32,829 nucleotides of DNA, taken from assembly GCA_948468225.1 (NCBI GenBank), contig CAOKHH010000015.1, forward strand, positions 1 through 32,829. Direction: 5' to 3'. Position numbers and translations under genes: made by a program. The notes below the pieces were generated by a model, which had not been told where the DNA came from, ran no database searches, and was given only the letters and a program-made list of their open reading frames with translations. Below are positions 6,165 to 14,225 of this stretch, one piece after another. The DNA comes from an uncultured Clostridia bacterium (GTDB lineage Bacteria > Bacillota > Clostridia > TANB77 > CAG-508). Positions within the stretch are counted from its first letter, which is position 1, and each line of letters starts with the position of its first letter.

Positions 6165-8873
6165 TTATTCATCTTTGGTTGTGTTTAATTTAAATAATTT
6201 TACTATTTCTACTACTAAAATTGGTGCAAATACTAATATAATTGTTTCTACTATATGCATTGTTGGCAATACTGCTAATCCAAATATTTCTCTTAATATC
6301 GGAACAAATACTATTACAAACATAAATGCAGAAGATACCAAAGTTGCTAATATCAACATTTTATTATTAAATATTCCAGTCTTAAATATAGATTTTTTAT
6401 TATCTCTAACATTATATATGTGTACTAATTGTGATAAGGCTAATACACAAAATGCCATAGTTTGACCTATTTTAATTTTTTCTGTTTCATCTACATTTGG
6501 TGTTGAAAGGCCTATTACAAAGGCAACTAAAGTAATAGCTCCTATCATAAGTCCTTGATATACTATTCTTAAAGTCATCCCTTTTGTAAATATTCCTTTT
6601 CCAGGTTTTATAGGTTTTCTTTTCATAATATCTTTGGATGCTGGATCAACTGATAAAGCTAGAGCTGGAAGAGAATCTGTTACTAAATTAATCCATAATA
6701 TGTGTATTGGAAGTAATGGCTCTAAGCCAGAAATATTTGATATTCCAAACCACTTTGCAAGTAATGGTGTTATTAGTATTGCTACAAATAAAGTAATTAT
6801 TTCTCCAACATTGCTAGATAATAAAAACTGTATTGCTTTTAATATATTATCATATATTCTTCTTCCCTCTTCAACCGCAGAAACCACTGTCGCAAAGTTA
6901 TCATCTGTCAATATTACATCTGCTGCCTCTTTTGCTACATCTGTTCCAACAACACCCATTGCGCAACCTATATCGGCATTTTTTAGTGCTGGTGCATCAT
7001 TTACTCCATCGCCTGTCATAGCAACAATTTCCCCGTTTGCTTGCCATGCTTTTACAATTCTTACTTTATGCTCTGGTGATACTCTTGCATACACAGAATA
7101 TTTTCTTACATTTCTTGTAAGTTCCTCATCTGTTATCTTTTCTAATTCGCTACCTGATATAGCTTCCGATTCATCTTCTAATATTCCTAAAGATTTTGCT
7201 ATTGCTATTGCAGTTATCTTGTGATCTCCTGTAATCATAACTGGTTTTATTCCAGCTTCCTTACATTTATCTACCGCAACTTTAGCTTCTACTCTTGGTG
7301 GATCTATCATACCAACCATACCAATATATATTAAATCTGATTCCAAATCGCTTATTTCTTCATCTGTTGGTTTATGATCTAATTCTTTATAAGCAAAAGC
7401 AAGAACTCTTAATGCATTTTTTGCCAAATTCTCATTTTGCTCATCTATACTAATTTTATATTTATCTAAATCATTCTTTATTTCTGTATTATATAAATAT
7501 CTATTACATCTTTTTAGCAATTCATCAACTGCGCCTTTTGTATACACTATATATTTTCCATTTACATCGTGAACAGTTGTCATCAATTTTCTGTCAGAAT
7601 CAAATGGTATTTCTGCAACTCTTGGCATAATTCCATAAATACTTGGGTCAAAATCTAGCTTAAATCCTAAATCTATTAAAGCAGTTTCTGTTGGATCTCC
7701 TGTAAGTTTATTTCCCTCAGATATTTGTGTATCGTTACATAACATACTTGCATATATTAGTTCAGTTAAATCTGTATCTGCTTTTGCCACTAATTCTGGT
7801 GAAACATCAACCAATTTATTATTATAAAAAATCTTTTCTACTGTCATTTTGTTTTGTGTTAAAGTTCCAGTTTTATCTGAACAAATTACTGTTGCACTTC
7901 CTAAGGTTTCAACTGCAGGTAATTTCTTTATTATAGCATTTCTTTTTACCATTCTTTGAACACCAATAGCTAAAACTATAGTTGATACTGCTGGTAGTCC
8001 CTCTGGAATTGCTGCAACAGCTAAACTTACGGCAGTCATAAACATATGGATAGGCTCTTTTCCATATACTAATCCTATTATAAAAATTACTGCACATATA
8101 ATCAGTGCCGCTATTCCTAATGTTTTTCCCAATTTATCTAGCTTTGATTGTAGAGGCGTTTCAGTGTCCACTGTAGAATTTATCATTCCTGCAATCTTTC
8201 CAACTTCTGTATTCATAGCAGTTTCTACAACAATTCCTTTTCCTCTACCATATGTTACTAGGCTTGATGAAAATGCCATATTTACTCTATCGCCAATTCC
8301 AATATCATCCTTATCAATAGTTTTTATTTCCTTTTCTACTGGTACAGATTCTCCTGTTAAAGCAGATTCTTGTAGTTTTAAATTGAAGCTCTCTATCAAT
8401 CTTATATCTGCTGGTATTGAATCTCCTGTTTCTAATACAATAATATCTCCTGGAACAACTTCTCTTGACGGGATAACTTGTAAAGTTCCATTTCTTATAA
8501 TCTTAGCTGCATTACTACTTAACTTTTGTAATGCCTCTAATGATTTTTCAGCTTTATTTTCTTGCACTACACCAATAATAGCATTTACTAAAATAACTAT
8601 TAAGATTATTATAGTATCTGTTATTCCTTCTCCTTCACTAATTCCAACAATTCCTGATACTACTGCTGAAATTATAAGTACAATTATCATAAAATCCTTA
8701 AATTGCTCTAAAAACTTCTGTAATAAACTTTTCTTTTTACCTGCTTTTAATTCATTAAGTCCATAATTCTCTTTTCTTTTTAAAACATCTTCCTCATTTA
8801 AGCCTTTATCTATATCTGTATTTAATATATTTTTAGTTTCTTCAATTGATTTATTAAACCAATTCTCTGCCAT
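6165..8873 (-). CDS. P-type Ca2+-transporting ATPase (P2A, SERCA-like)
   Basis: 902 aa from ATG 8873, chosen because GGGAAG precedes it and the MAENW start fits the family; an ATG 15 nt further up has no usable site. Membrane pump exporting Ca2+ at the expense of ATP. Visible: N-terminal cation ATPase domain; actuator TGES; phosphorylation motif CSDKTGTLTQNKMT; hinge TGDGVNDAPALK; ten-helix layout. Residues that bind Ca2+ in SERCA are kept: PEGLPA in M4, SSNVGEI in M5 and NLVTDSLPAL in M6, covering both sites. This favours Ca2+ over Mn2+-only pumps. Monocistronic; no terminator is obvious behind it. Substrate is inferred from these residues. Confidence 0.93.
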   Translation of the reverse strand: MAENWFNKSIEETKNILNTDIDKGLNEEDVLKRKENYGLNELKAGKKKSLLQKFLEQFKDFMIIVLIISAVVSGIVGISEGEGITDTIIILIVILVNAIIGVVQENKAEKSLEALQKLSSNAAKIIRNGTLQVIPSREVVPGDIIVLETGDSIPADIRLIESFNLKLQESALTGESVPVEKEIKTIDKDDIGIGDRVNMAFSSSLVTYGRGKGIVVETAMNTEVGKIAGMINSTVDTETPLQSKLDKLGKTLGIAALIICAVIFIIGLVYGKEPIHMFMTAVSLAVAAIPEGLPAVSTIVLAIGVQRMVKRNAIIKKLPAVETLGSATVICSDKTGTLTQNKMTVEKIFYNNKLVDVSPELVAKADTDLTELIYASMLCNDTQISEGNKLTGDPTETALIDLGFKLDFDPSIYGIMPRVAEIPFDSDRKLMTTVHDVNGKYIVYTKGAVDELLKRCNRYLYNTEIKNDLDKYKISIDEQNENLAKNALRVLAFAYKELDHKPTDEEISDLESDLIYIGMVGMIDPPRVEAKVAVDKCKEAGIKPVMITGDHKITAIAIAKSLGILEDESEAISGSELEKITDEELTRNVRKYSVYARVSPEHKVRIVKAWQANGEIVAMTGDGVNDAPALKNADIGCAMGVVGTDVAKEAADVILTDDNFATVVSAVEEGRRIYDNILKAIQFLLSSNVGEIITLFVAILITPLLAKWFGISNISGLEPLLPIHILWINLVTDSLPALALSVDPASKDIMKRKPIKPGKGIFTKGMTLRIVYQGLMIGAITLVAFVIGLSTPNVDETEKIKIGQTMAFCVLALSQLVHIYNVRDNKKSIFKTGIFNNKMLILATLVSSAFMFVIVFVPILREIFGLAVLPTMHIVETIILVFAPILVVEIVKLFKLNTTKDE

Positions 8874-8966
8874 AAAAACACTTCCCATTCCTACAATATA
8901 ATTGTAATTCTATCATTATACAATTTAGTTTTCAATAGTTATTTTATACAATTTTTCCTAAAAATA

Positions 8967-8995
8967 TTTACATTTTATGTAAAGTATGTTATAAT
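8967..8995 (+). promoter_or_regulatory. Promoter of the candidate RNA gene
   Basis: Plus strand: -35 TTTACA (8967-8972), 17-bp spacer, -10 TATAAT (8990-8995). The -35 is half of an inverted repeat TTTACA-TTTTA-TGTAAA. The stretch TATGTAAAGT-TGTTATAATA is nearly identical to the promoter at 21930-21958. Confidence 0.75.
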
Positions 8996-9143
8996 AAATT
9001 TATACAAGGTTATTCTTGGTAAAGAGGTTTACCACTTAGCCTTACTCTTCTAAATCTGTTACACAAGTCGTTCCAATCATCGCTTTAGAGCTAAGGGTGG
9101 TTCGAATGGAGGTTAGCAGATAGTTTATTAAAAAGGAGGTTTT

Positions 9144-9161
9144 ATGGAAGAGGTTATGTAG
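9144..9161 (+). other. Five-codon ORF with strong ribosome binding site inside the RNA
   Basis: AAGGAGG (9133-9139) followed by ATG GAA GAG GTT ATG TAG, encoding MEEVM, directly before the terminator stem. It could be a leader peptide or a chance match in a purine-rich RNA loop. The 4-nt spacing is short for efficient initiation. Confidence 0.3.
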
Positions 9162-9205
9162 AAAAGGAACATTAAACAAAGTTTAAATGTTCCTTTTCTT
9201 TTTAT
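9162..9205 (+). terminator. Terminator of the RNA gene, probably bidirectional with greA
   Basis: Near-perfect 16-bp stem (9162-9177/9181-9197, one bulged base) with AAAAGGAACATT as left arm, followed by CTTTTT. The A-rich left foot gives a T-run on the other strand, so it may also end greA. Confidence 0.9.
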
Positions 9206-9213
9206 TATTACTA

Positions 9214-9690
9214 CTATTTCTTTATTTCTAATATTTTTAACTTTATAACTCCTGCTGGTACTTGTGCTTCTACTACTTGGTTTTTCTTTGCTCCAAGTAA
9301 AGCAGACCCAACTGGTGATTCATTTGATATTTTATTTTGTGCTAAATCTACTTCTGTTGAACCAACTATTGTATATTCAACTTCTTCATCAAATTCCATA
9401 TCTAATACCTTTACTGTATTTCCTACTTGTACAGTTTTTGTATCTATTTCAGATTCATCTATTACTTTTGCATATCTTAATTTATTTTCTAATTCAGCTA
9501 TTTTGGTTTCATTTGAAGCTTGTGCATTTTTAGCTTCATCATATTCAGAATTTTCTGATAAATCTCCAAATCCTAAAGCTACTTTTATTCTTTCTGATAT
9601 TTCCGTTCTTTTTTCTGTTTTTAAATATTCAAGTTCCTTTTCTAAATTATCATAGCCTTCTTGTGTTAATAAAATTTCTTTTTCTTCCAT
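9214..9690 (-). CDS. greA: Transcription elongation factor GreA
   Basis: 158 aa, the usual length. It rescues backtracked RNA polymerase by stimulating transcript cleavage. The N-terminal antiparallel coiled coil (~1-75) carries the acidic tip within [17 protein letters not shown]. The C-terminal FKBP-like domain ends in [21 protein letters not shown]. Start taken as ATG 9690 with AAGGAG 10 nt upstream; an in-frame TTG at 9696 sits closer to that site and is possible. Monocistronic, from a promoter at 9728-9756. Confidence 0.96.
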   Translation of the reverse strand: MEEKEILLTQEGYDNLEKELEYLKTEKRTEISERIKVALGFGDLSENSEYDEAKNAQASNETKIAELENKLRYAKVIDESEIDTKTVQVGNTVKVLDMEFDEEVEYTIVGSTEVDLAQNKISNESPVGSALLGAKKNQVVEAQVPAGVIKLKILEIKK

Positions 9691-9727
9691 TACCAAATCT
9701 CTCCTTTTGTTTTATGTATTGTCTAAT

Positions 9728-9756
9728 ATATTAACCTACTATATGCCTTTTGTCAA
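9728..9756 (-). promoter_or_regulatory. greA promoter
   Basis: Minus strand: perfect -35 TTGACA (9756-9751), 17-bp spacer, -10 TAATAT (9733-9728). Confidence 0.75.
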
Positions 9757-9796
9757 GTGAAATAGATTATATTTTCAAGTTATTTTTAATACTAGT

Positions 9797-9827
9797 AAAA
9801 AAAGGACGAGCACTGCTCGCCCCTACA
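9797..9827 (-). terminator. Terminator of the ylxM-rplS operon, made from a palindrome copy
   Basis: Read on the minus strand, the palindrome GGGCGAGCAGTGCTCGTCC is followed at once by seven T. This is a full rho-independent terminator 36 bp behind rplS. Its hairpin is itself a member of the CCCTACA family (9804-9827). Confidence 0.8.
9804..9827 (+). repeat. CCCTACA-family palindrome
   Basis: GGACGAGCACTGCTCGCCCCTACA-type element; the stem GACGAGCA/TGCTCGCC is nearly perfect. It is followed 3 bp later by a GGAACGACG-subtype copy. Confidence 0.85.
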
Positions 9828-9830
9828 ATA

Positions 9831-9858
9831 CGGAACGACGAGGGCGTCGTTCCCTACA
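9831..9858 (+). repeat. CCCTACA-family palindrome, GGAACGACG subtype
   Basis: 28-bp element with a perfect stem GGAACGACG/CGTCGTTCC around AGGG, then CTACA. It ends 4 nt from the rplS stop codon. Confidence 0.85.
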
Positions 9859-9862
9859 AAAA

Positions 9863-10414
9863 TTATTCTTCTGGTTTTACTTCTTCAACAGCCTCTTCTG
9901 ATACTGTATCTACAACTTCTTCTTTTACAACTTCAGCTGTTTCTACTGCTGGAGCCTCTTCTGGTGCAGCCTCAACTGCAGGTTCTACATTTTCTACAGT
10001 TTCTGCTACTGGCTCAGCAACTTCTTCCACTGCTTCTTCTTTTATAATTGTTTCTAATGTTTCTATTCTTGCTCCTACTTGCTCTTTAGTTTTAGCAGAT
10101 TTACCAACTCTATCTCTTAAGTAGAATAATTTTGCTCTTCTTGCTTTACCAACTCTTACTACCTCTACTTTTTCAACTGCTGGTGAATGAATTAAGAATG
10201 TTTTTTCAACACCTACTCCATAAGATATTCTTCTTACTGTAAATGTTTGGTTTACTCCTCCACCTTGTATTTTTATTATAATTCCTTCGAATACTTGTAT
10301 TCTTTCTCTGTTTCCTTCTTTTACTCTAACATGAACTTTTACAGTATCTCCAACTTTTAAAGTTGGTATTTTATTTTTCATTTGTTCGTGTTCAATTGAT
10401 TTAATTATGTCCAT
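9863..10414 (-). CDS. rplS: Ribosomal protein L19 with a long acidic C-terminal tail
   Basis: 183 aa against the usual ~115. Residues 1-115 are a complete L19 ([52 protein letters not shown]), located at the 30S-50S interface. Residues ~116-183 are an added low-complexity tail, almost only Glu, Ala, Val, Pro and Thr. The tail is read through without a break, and the gene ends at a normal stop 4 nt before a palindrome. AAAGGAG precedes the ATG. Last gene of the ylxM-rplS operon. The tail's role is unknown. Confidence 0.96.
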   Translation of the reverse strand: MDIIKSIEHEQMKNKIPTLKVGDTVKVHVRVKEGNRERIQVFEGIIIKIQGGGVNQTFTVRRISYGVGVEKTFLIHSPAVEKVEVVRVGKARRAKLFYLRDRVGKSAKTKEQVGARIETLETIIKEEAVEEVAEPVAETVENVEPAVEAAPEEAPAVETAEVVKEEVVDTVSEEAVEEVKPEE

Positions 10415-10428
10415 TTCTATTCTCCTTT

Positions 10429-11109
10429 CTAAATATTTTCATTGTTTTGCAACAATTCTGGACGTTTATTTTTTGTGTTTTTTATAGATTGTTCTTTTCT
10501 CCACTTTTCTATATTGCTATGATGCCCTGATAATAGCACATCTGGGACTTTTTTATTTAGGAATATTTCGGGTCTTGTGTATTGTGGATATTCTAATAAT
10601 CCGTTGCTAAATGATTCTTCATCTACAGATTCATTGTTTATTACGCCTTCAACGAATCTACTAACGCTATCTATTAATACCATTGCAGGTATCTCTCCAC
10701 CTGTTAAAACATAATCTCCAATAGATATTTCCTCATCTACAATTTCTTCTAAAACTCTTTCATCTATTCCCTCATAATGTCCACATAGCAATATTAAGTT
10801 TTCAAGCTTGCTTAGTTCTTTTACTTTGTTTTGAGTTAACACTTTACCTTGTGGAGATAAATAAATTACTTTAGCAGTATTTCTATTTTCTAGTGAATTG
10901 TATGCATCATAAACCACATCTGGTCTAATTAGCATACCAGCTCCTCCTCCATAAGGATAATCGTCAACTTTTTTATGTTTGTTTTTAGAGAAATCTCTAA
11001 TATTTATTAGGTCTATTTCTATTACATTATTTTCTTGAGCTCTTTTTAATATGCTTTGTTTTATAGGCTCAAACATTTCTGGAAAAAGTGTTAATACACT
11101 AAATTTCAT
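10429..11109 (-). CDS. trmD: tRNA (guanine-37-N1)-methyltransferase TrmD
   Basis: 226 aa SPOUT-class enzyme that methylates G37 of tRNAs with a G at position 36, preventing +1 frameshifting. Family motifs: [16 protein letters not shown] near residue 51, and the knot region [13 protein letters not shown]...[13 protein letters not shown]. The C-terminal part has [10 protein letters not shown], involved in tRNA recognition. It starts 1 nt after rimM ends, using a site inside rimM, so the two are probably translationally coupled. Confidence 0.97.
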   Translation of the reverse strand: MKFSVLTLFPEMFEPIKQSILKRAQENNVIEIDLINIRDFSKNKHKKVDDYPYGGGAGMLIRPDVVYDAYNSLENRNTAKVIYLSPQGKVLTQNKVKELSKLENLILLCGHYEGIDERVLEEIVDEEISIGDYVLTGGEIPAMVLIDSVSRFVEGVINNESVDEESFSNGLLEYPQYTRPEIFLNKKVPDVLLSGHHSNIEKWRKEQSIKNTKNKRPELLQNNENI

Positions 11110-11110
11110 T

Positions 11111-11620
11111 TTATATTAGCCCTTTAATTAAGTTTACAAAAATTTTACCATTTTCAATATCTACTAACCTTATTACTTCCTTTGTTCCTGGTAATAATAT
11201 TTGTTTTCCTAATTCATCTTTTACAACATATACATCATTGCTACCTGTAGGAAATATATCATCTACTTTTCCTAATAAATTATTAGAATTTTCATCATAT
11301 ACATCTAATCCTATTAAATCTGCAATAAAGTATGTATCTTTTGGAAGTTTTATAGCATTATTTCGGCTAATTTTAATATAATAATTTCTATATTTTTCAG
11401 CATCATTTATATCTGGTATTTCTTTAAATTTTAATAATACCATATTTTTGCTATATTTCACTTCTTCGATTGTAAATTCTTTTAATTTTCCTTTTATATC
11501 TATATATACAGATTTTAATTTTTCAAATCTTGTTATATCATCTGTAAAAGGAACAACTTTTACAAATCCTTTAATTCCATACGTATTTACTATTTGACCT
11601 ATTTCTAAATAATCTTTCAT
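11111..11620 (-). CDS. rimM: 16S rRNA processing protein RimM
   Basis: 169 aa. Assists maturation of the 30S head by binding S19. The N-terminal RimM domain starts LEIGQIVNTYGIKGFVKV; the C-terminal PRC-barrel is shown by DLIGLDVYD, GKVDDIFPTGSNDVYVV and ILLPGTKEVI. Normal length. The ribosome binding site (TAGGT) is weak compared with other genes of the operon. Confidence 0.95.
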   Translation of the reverse strand: MKDYLEIGQIVNTYGIKGFVKVVPFTDDITRFEKLKSVYIDIKGKLKEFTIEEVKYSKNMVLLKFKEIPDINDAEKYRNYYIKISRNNAIKLPKDTYFIADLIGLDVYDENSNNLLGKVDDIFPTGSNDVYVVKDELGKQILLPGTKEVIRLVDIENGKIFVNLIKGLI

Positions 11621-11631
11621 ATAAATTAAAC

Positions 11632-11862
11632 CTAATCAATAAATTCTACTGTAACTCTTTTTTGTTCTTTTGCAGCTACAGCTCTTACTATTTCTCTTAT
11701 TGCTTTAGCTATTCTGCCCTGTTTTCCTATTACTTTTCCCATATCCGCGTTATCAACTTTAACTTCTAATACAATTGATTTCTCTCCTATAACTTCGTTA
11801 ATTGATACTGCTTCAGGATTTGTAACTAAATTTTTAATAATAAGCTCTAATGTGTCTTTCAT
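11632..11862 (-). CDS. khpA: KH-domain RNA-binding protein KhpA (YlqC)
   Basis: 76 aa, a single KH domain with the loop VIGKQGRIAKAIREIVRA. In Firmicutes it pairs with KhpB/EloR (Jag) and influences cell elongation and RNA metabolism. It lies in its standard place between rpsP and rimM, 12 bp after rpsP. AGGAGG precedes the ATG. Confidence 0.95.
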   Translation of the reverse strand: MKDTLELIIKNLVTNPEAVSINEVIGEKSIVLEVKVDNADMGKVIGKQGRIAKAIREIVRAVAAKEQKRVTVEFID

Positions 11863-11874
11863 TTAAAGTTCCTC

Positions 11875-12108
11875 CTAGTTAGCTTTTTCAATTAATTTCT
11901 TAACTGTATCTGTTGGTTTAGCACCGTTTTTTATCCATTGTTCTACTTTTTCTTTATCTAATTTTATTTCAGATGGTTCAACCATTGGATTGTATGTTCC
12001 AATTTTTTCTATTATTCTTCCATCTCTTGGTGATCTAGAATCAGCAACAACTATGTGATAGAATGGAGCTTTTTTTGCACCTTCTCTTTGTAATCTTATT
12101 TTTACCAT
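11875..12108 (-). CDS. rpsP: Ribosomal protein S16
   Basis: 77 aa, slightly shorter than the usual 80-90 but complete: [56 protein letters not shown]. Early assembly protein of the 30S subunit. A strong GGAGG precedes the start. 85 bp separates it from ffh, and that gap holds a palindrome copy. Confidence 0.97.
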   Translation of the reverse strand: MVKIRLQREGAKKAPFYHIVVADSRSPRDGRIIEKIGTYNPMVEPSEIKLDKEKVEQWIKNGAKPTDTVKKLIEKAN

Positions 12109-12167
12109 TTGTTCTTCACCTCCTACAAATTTATATATATTTTAAAAATTTAAAAACGTTTTTAGGC

Positions 12168-12193
12168 GGGCGGACACAGGGCCCGACCCTAAA
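12168..12193 (+). repeat. CCCTACA-family palindrome (diverged tail)
   Basis: 26-bp element GGGCGGACACAGGGCCC..., ending ACCCTAAA instead of CCCCTACA. It abuts the ffh stop codon with no base between. Its centre (ACACAGGGCC) matches the copies at 6084 and 22974. Confidence 0.75.
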
Positions 12194-13531
12194 TTATTGC
12201 AAATCATTTATATTTAAAGATTTCATTACATTTTTTATTCCTTTTTGGTCTTTCATTTTCTTTACCATTTTTTGAGTCATTTCGAAAGATTCCATAAATT
12301 TGTTTATCGCTTGCACAGTTGTTCCACTACCTTTTGCTATTCTTATTCTTCTGCTTGCATTTAGTAACTTAGGATTTCTTCTTTCTTTTGTTGTCATAGA
12401 ACAAATAATTGCTTCAATTTTTACAAATTCTTTGTCATCTACTTTTACATCTTTTAGCTTATTCATTCCTGGTATCATTTTTAGTATTGAAGAAAATGAA
12501 CCCATTTTTTTCATTTGCCTTAATTGTGCTAAATAATCATTTAAATCAAATTCTTGTTTTCTTAATTTTTGCTCTAGCTTTTTAGCCTCTTCTTCATCAA
12601 ATGCTTCTTCTGCTTTCTCAATTATAGAAAGTACATCTCCCATTCCAAGTATTCTTGATGCCATTCTATCTGGATGGAACTCTTCTATGTCGCTTAATTT
12701 TTCTCCTGTTGCAGCAAACTTTATTGGCCTTCCTGTAACCTTCTTTACTGATAATGCAGCACCACCACGTGTATCACCATCTAGCTTTGTTAACACAATT
12801 CCATCTATTCCTAATTGCTCATTAAATGTTGTAGCAACATTTACAGCATCTTGACCTGTCATTGAGTCTACAACCAAAAGTATTTCATGCGGCTTTACAT
12901 TTGATTTTAAATTTGTTAATTCTTTCATAAGTTCTTCATCTATGTGAAGTCTACCAGCTGTATCTATTATTACAATATCATTTAATTTTGAAATTGCTGT
13001 ATTCATTGCTTGTTTAGCAATCTGAACAACATCTTTTGTTGTTTCATTAGAATATACTGGTATATTTAATTGTTTTCCAACTACTTGCAATTGTTGAATA
13101 GCAGCAGGTCTATATACATCACACGCAACCAGTAATGGATTTTTGCCTTTTTTTCTTAAAAGATTTGCTAACTTTCCTGCGGTTGTTGTTTTTCCTGATC
13201 CTTGCAAACCAACTAACATTATAATTGTTGGTGGATTTGGCGTAATATTTATTTTACTTTCTTCTCCGCCTAATAAGCTAACCATTTCATCTCTTACAAT
13301 TTTTACAACTTGTTGCCCTGGTGTTAATGATTTTAGTACATCTTGACCTAATGCCTTTTCCTCAATAGTTGATATAAATTCTTTTACTATCCTGTAGTTA
13401 ACATCTGCTTCTAAAAGTGCTAATTTAACTTCTCTTAATACTTCTTTTAAGTCTGATTCTGTAATTCTAGCTTTCCCGCTTAATTTTCTTGTGATTTCTT
13501 GTAATTTTGATGATAATCCTTCAAAAGCCAT
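12194..13531 (-). CDS. ffh: Signal recognition particle protein Ffh (SRP54)
   Basis: 445 aa GTPase that binds signal sequences and the SRP RNA and docks on FtsY. Start at ATG 13531, preceded by CGGAGGTG; an upstream in-frame ATG at 13561 lacks a site. N domain, then G domain with the P-loop GLQGSGKTT at ~108-116, DTAGR and TKLDGDTRGG; then the Met-rich M domain (LRQMKKMGSFSSILKMIPGM, SRRIRIAKGSGTTVQAI). Follows ylxM after two palindromes, as in most Firmicutes. Confidence 0.97.
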   Translation of the reverse strand: MAFEGLSSKLQEITRKLSGKARITESDLKEVLREVKLALLEADVNYRIVKEFISTIEEKALGQDVLKSLTPGQQVVKIVRDEMVSLLGGEESKINITPNPPTIIMLVGLQGSGKTTTAGKLANLLRKKGKNPLLVACDVYRPAAIQQLQVVGKQLNIPVYSNETTKDVVQIAKQAMNTAISKLNDIVIIDTAGRLHIDEELMKELTNLKSNVKPHEILLVVDSMTGQDAVNVATTFNEQLGIDGIVLTKLDGDTRGGAALSVKKVTGRPIKFAATGEKLSDIEEFHPDRMASRILGMGDVLSIIEKAEEAFDEEEAKKLEQKLRKQEFDLNDYLAQLRQMKKMGSFSSILKMIPGMNKLKDVKVDDKEFVKIEAIICSMTTKERRNPKLLNASRRIRIAKGSGTTVQAINKFMESFEMTQKMVKKMKDQKGIKNVMKSLNINDLQ

Positions 13532-13567
13532 ATTTAGCACCTCCGTTTTTTTGTCGTTCATTTTCAG

Positions 13568-13593
13568 CGGACGAGCTTTTGCTCGCCCCTACA
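13568..13593 (+). repeat. CCCTACA-family palindrome, left member of an inverted pair
   Basis: Stem GGACGAGC/GCTCGCCC, then CTACA. It faces the next copy (13616-13640) tail to tail with 22 bp between; the arrangement is like a BIME composite. Confidence 0.85.
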
Positions 13594-13615
13594 GTTGAAT
13601 TATTCATTATCAATT

Positions 13616-13640
13616 TGTAGGGGCGACCATTGGTCGTCCG
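13616..13640 (-). repeat. CCCTACA-family palindrome, reverse orientation
   Basis: TGTAGGGGCGACC ... GGTCGTCCG: the only copy in this window whose CCCTACA end points left. It lies 7 nt from the ylxM stop codon. Confidence 0.85.
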
Positions 13641-13647
13641 TATGATT

Positions 13648-13995
13648 TTAAACTAAACATGATAGTTCTTGCATTATGTGGTTCAATACTCTTTGAACTT
13701 GTTTATCAGATGAATTTGTCTCTAGTTTAGTTAATTCAGATAAGACATTGTTTATTTTCTTATCTGTTTCTAATGCTCTTTTCATGATTTCCAACTTTTC
13801 CTCAAATTCGAAAAGTTTATTTTCCCCCTTCTTTATATTATCTCTAACAGCCTGCCTTGTAATGTTCATATTTTCTGCAATTTCTGATAGAGATAAGTCG
13901 CTATTATAGTAGTTATCTAATGATTCATATTGTTTTTCAGTTAGAAGTTTGCCATATATATTCAATAGCATACTTATTTTCACATTTTTCTCCAT
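13648..13995 (-). CDS. ylxM: YlxM family protein (SRP-operon helix-turn-helix protein)
   Basis: 115 aa from ATG 13995; a TTG at 14004 is an alternative start. YlxM proteins occur next to ffh or ftsY and are linked to SRP function. Visible: a sigma-70 region-4-like helix-turn-helix, LTEKQYESLDNYYNSDLSLS EIAENMNITRQAVRDNIKKGE, followed by a helical C-terminus. First gene of the operon, with a promoter at 14033-14061. Confidence 0.92.
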   Translation of the reverse strand: MEKNVKISMLLNIYGKLLTEKQYESLDNYYNSDLSLSEIAENMNITRQAVRDNIKKGENKLFEFEEKLEIMKRALETDKKINNVLSELTKLETNSSDKQVQRVLNHIMQELSCLV

Positions 13996-14032
13996 ATTAA
14001 ACAACTACCTTCTTCCTGTGTAATGCTAATAT

Positions 14033-14061
14033 ACTTTACACTATTTTTCGGCTTTTGTCAA
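14033..14061 (-). promoter_or_regulatory. Promoter of the ylxM-ffh-rplS operon
   Basis: Minus strand: perfect -35 TTGACA (14061-14056), 17-bp spacer, weaker -10 TAAAGT (14038-14033). GGCTT...AAGCC around the -35 can form a small hairpin. Confidence 0.6.
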
Positions 14062-14146
14062 GCCTTTTTTTGCATTTTTAAAAAAATCACAAAACATCCA
14101 TAAATCCATCTGTATTATGTAATGTCAGTTAAACGGCTTTTTTAGG

Positions 14147-14175
14147 TTGATTTTTGTCGAAAAATAAAGTATAAT
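14147..14175 (+). promoter_or_regulatory. Promoter of the 142-aa orphan gene
   Basis: Plus strand: -35 TTGATT (14147-14152), 17-bp spacer, -10 TATAAT (14170-14175). The leader starts with a small palindrome TAGGCTTAAAGCCTA. Confidence 0.7.
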
Positions 14176-14225
14176 AATATGTATAGGCTTAAAGCCTAAA
14201 TAACTTTGAAAGAAGGAATTACTTT

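Larger units (their letters stand above)
9002..9205 (+). ncRNA. Candidate structured small RNA, ~200 nt
   Basis: A free-standing transcript is bounded by a good promoter and a strong terminator and contains no ORF beyond five codons. Predicted helices: hairpin 9018-9023/9028-9033 (GGTAAA/TTTACC); 8-bp helix 9054-9061/9114-9121; nested helix 9072-9078/9104-9110 with one mismatch; and 9035-9040/9090-9095 (CTTAGC/GCTAAG), which crosses the 8-bp helix to make a pseudoknot. TTCGAAT at 9101-9107 has the form of a tRNA T-loop. ATG GAA GAG GTT ATG TAG (9144-9161) follows AAGGAGG at only 4 nt. Size, pseudoknot and isolation would suit a raiA-type or another clostridial RNA class, but I cannot name it from sequence alone; it lacks T-box, SRP and tmRNA signatures. 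It ends convergently against greA. Confidence 0.6.

Noticed and set aside
6634..7224. 196-codon open frame opposite the Ca2+ ATPase
   Set aside because: Shadow frame of a conserved gene, with no ribosome binding site. The 200-codon frame at 8164-8766 is the same kind of shadow.
9085..9115. tRNA-like T-arm (GGTTCGAATGG) in the RNA gene
   Set aside because: The bases on either side of the loop are not complementary, and no acceptor, D or anticodon arms are present, so it is not a tRNA.
9002..9205. T-box or Mn2+ riboswitch for the Ca2+ ATPase
   Set aside because: The RNA is on the opposite strand to the ATPase, ends in its own terminator, and lacks the AGGGTGGNACCGCG core or the yybP-ykoY signatures.
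9750..10124. 124-codon Ser/Thr-rich open frame opposite rplS
   Set aside because: It is the antisense shadow of the Glu/Ala-rich L19 tail; no start signal supports it.
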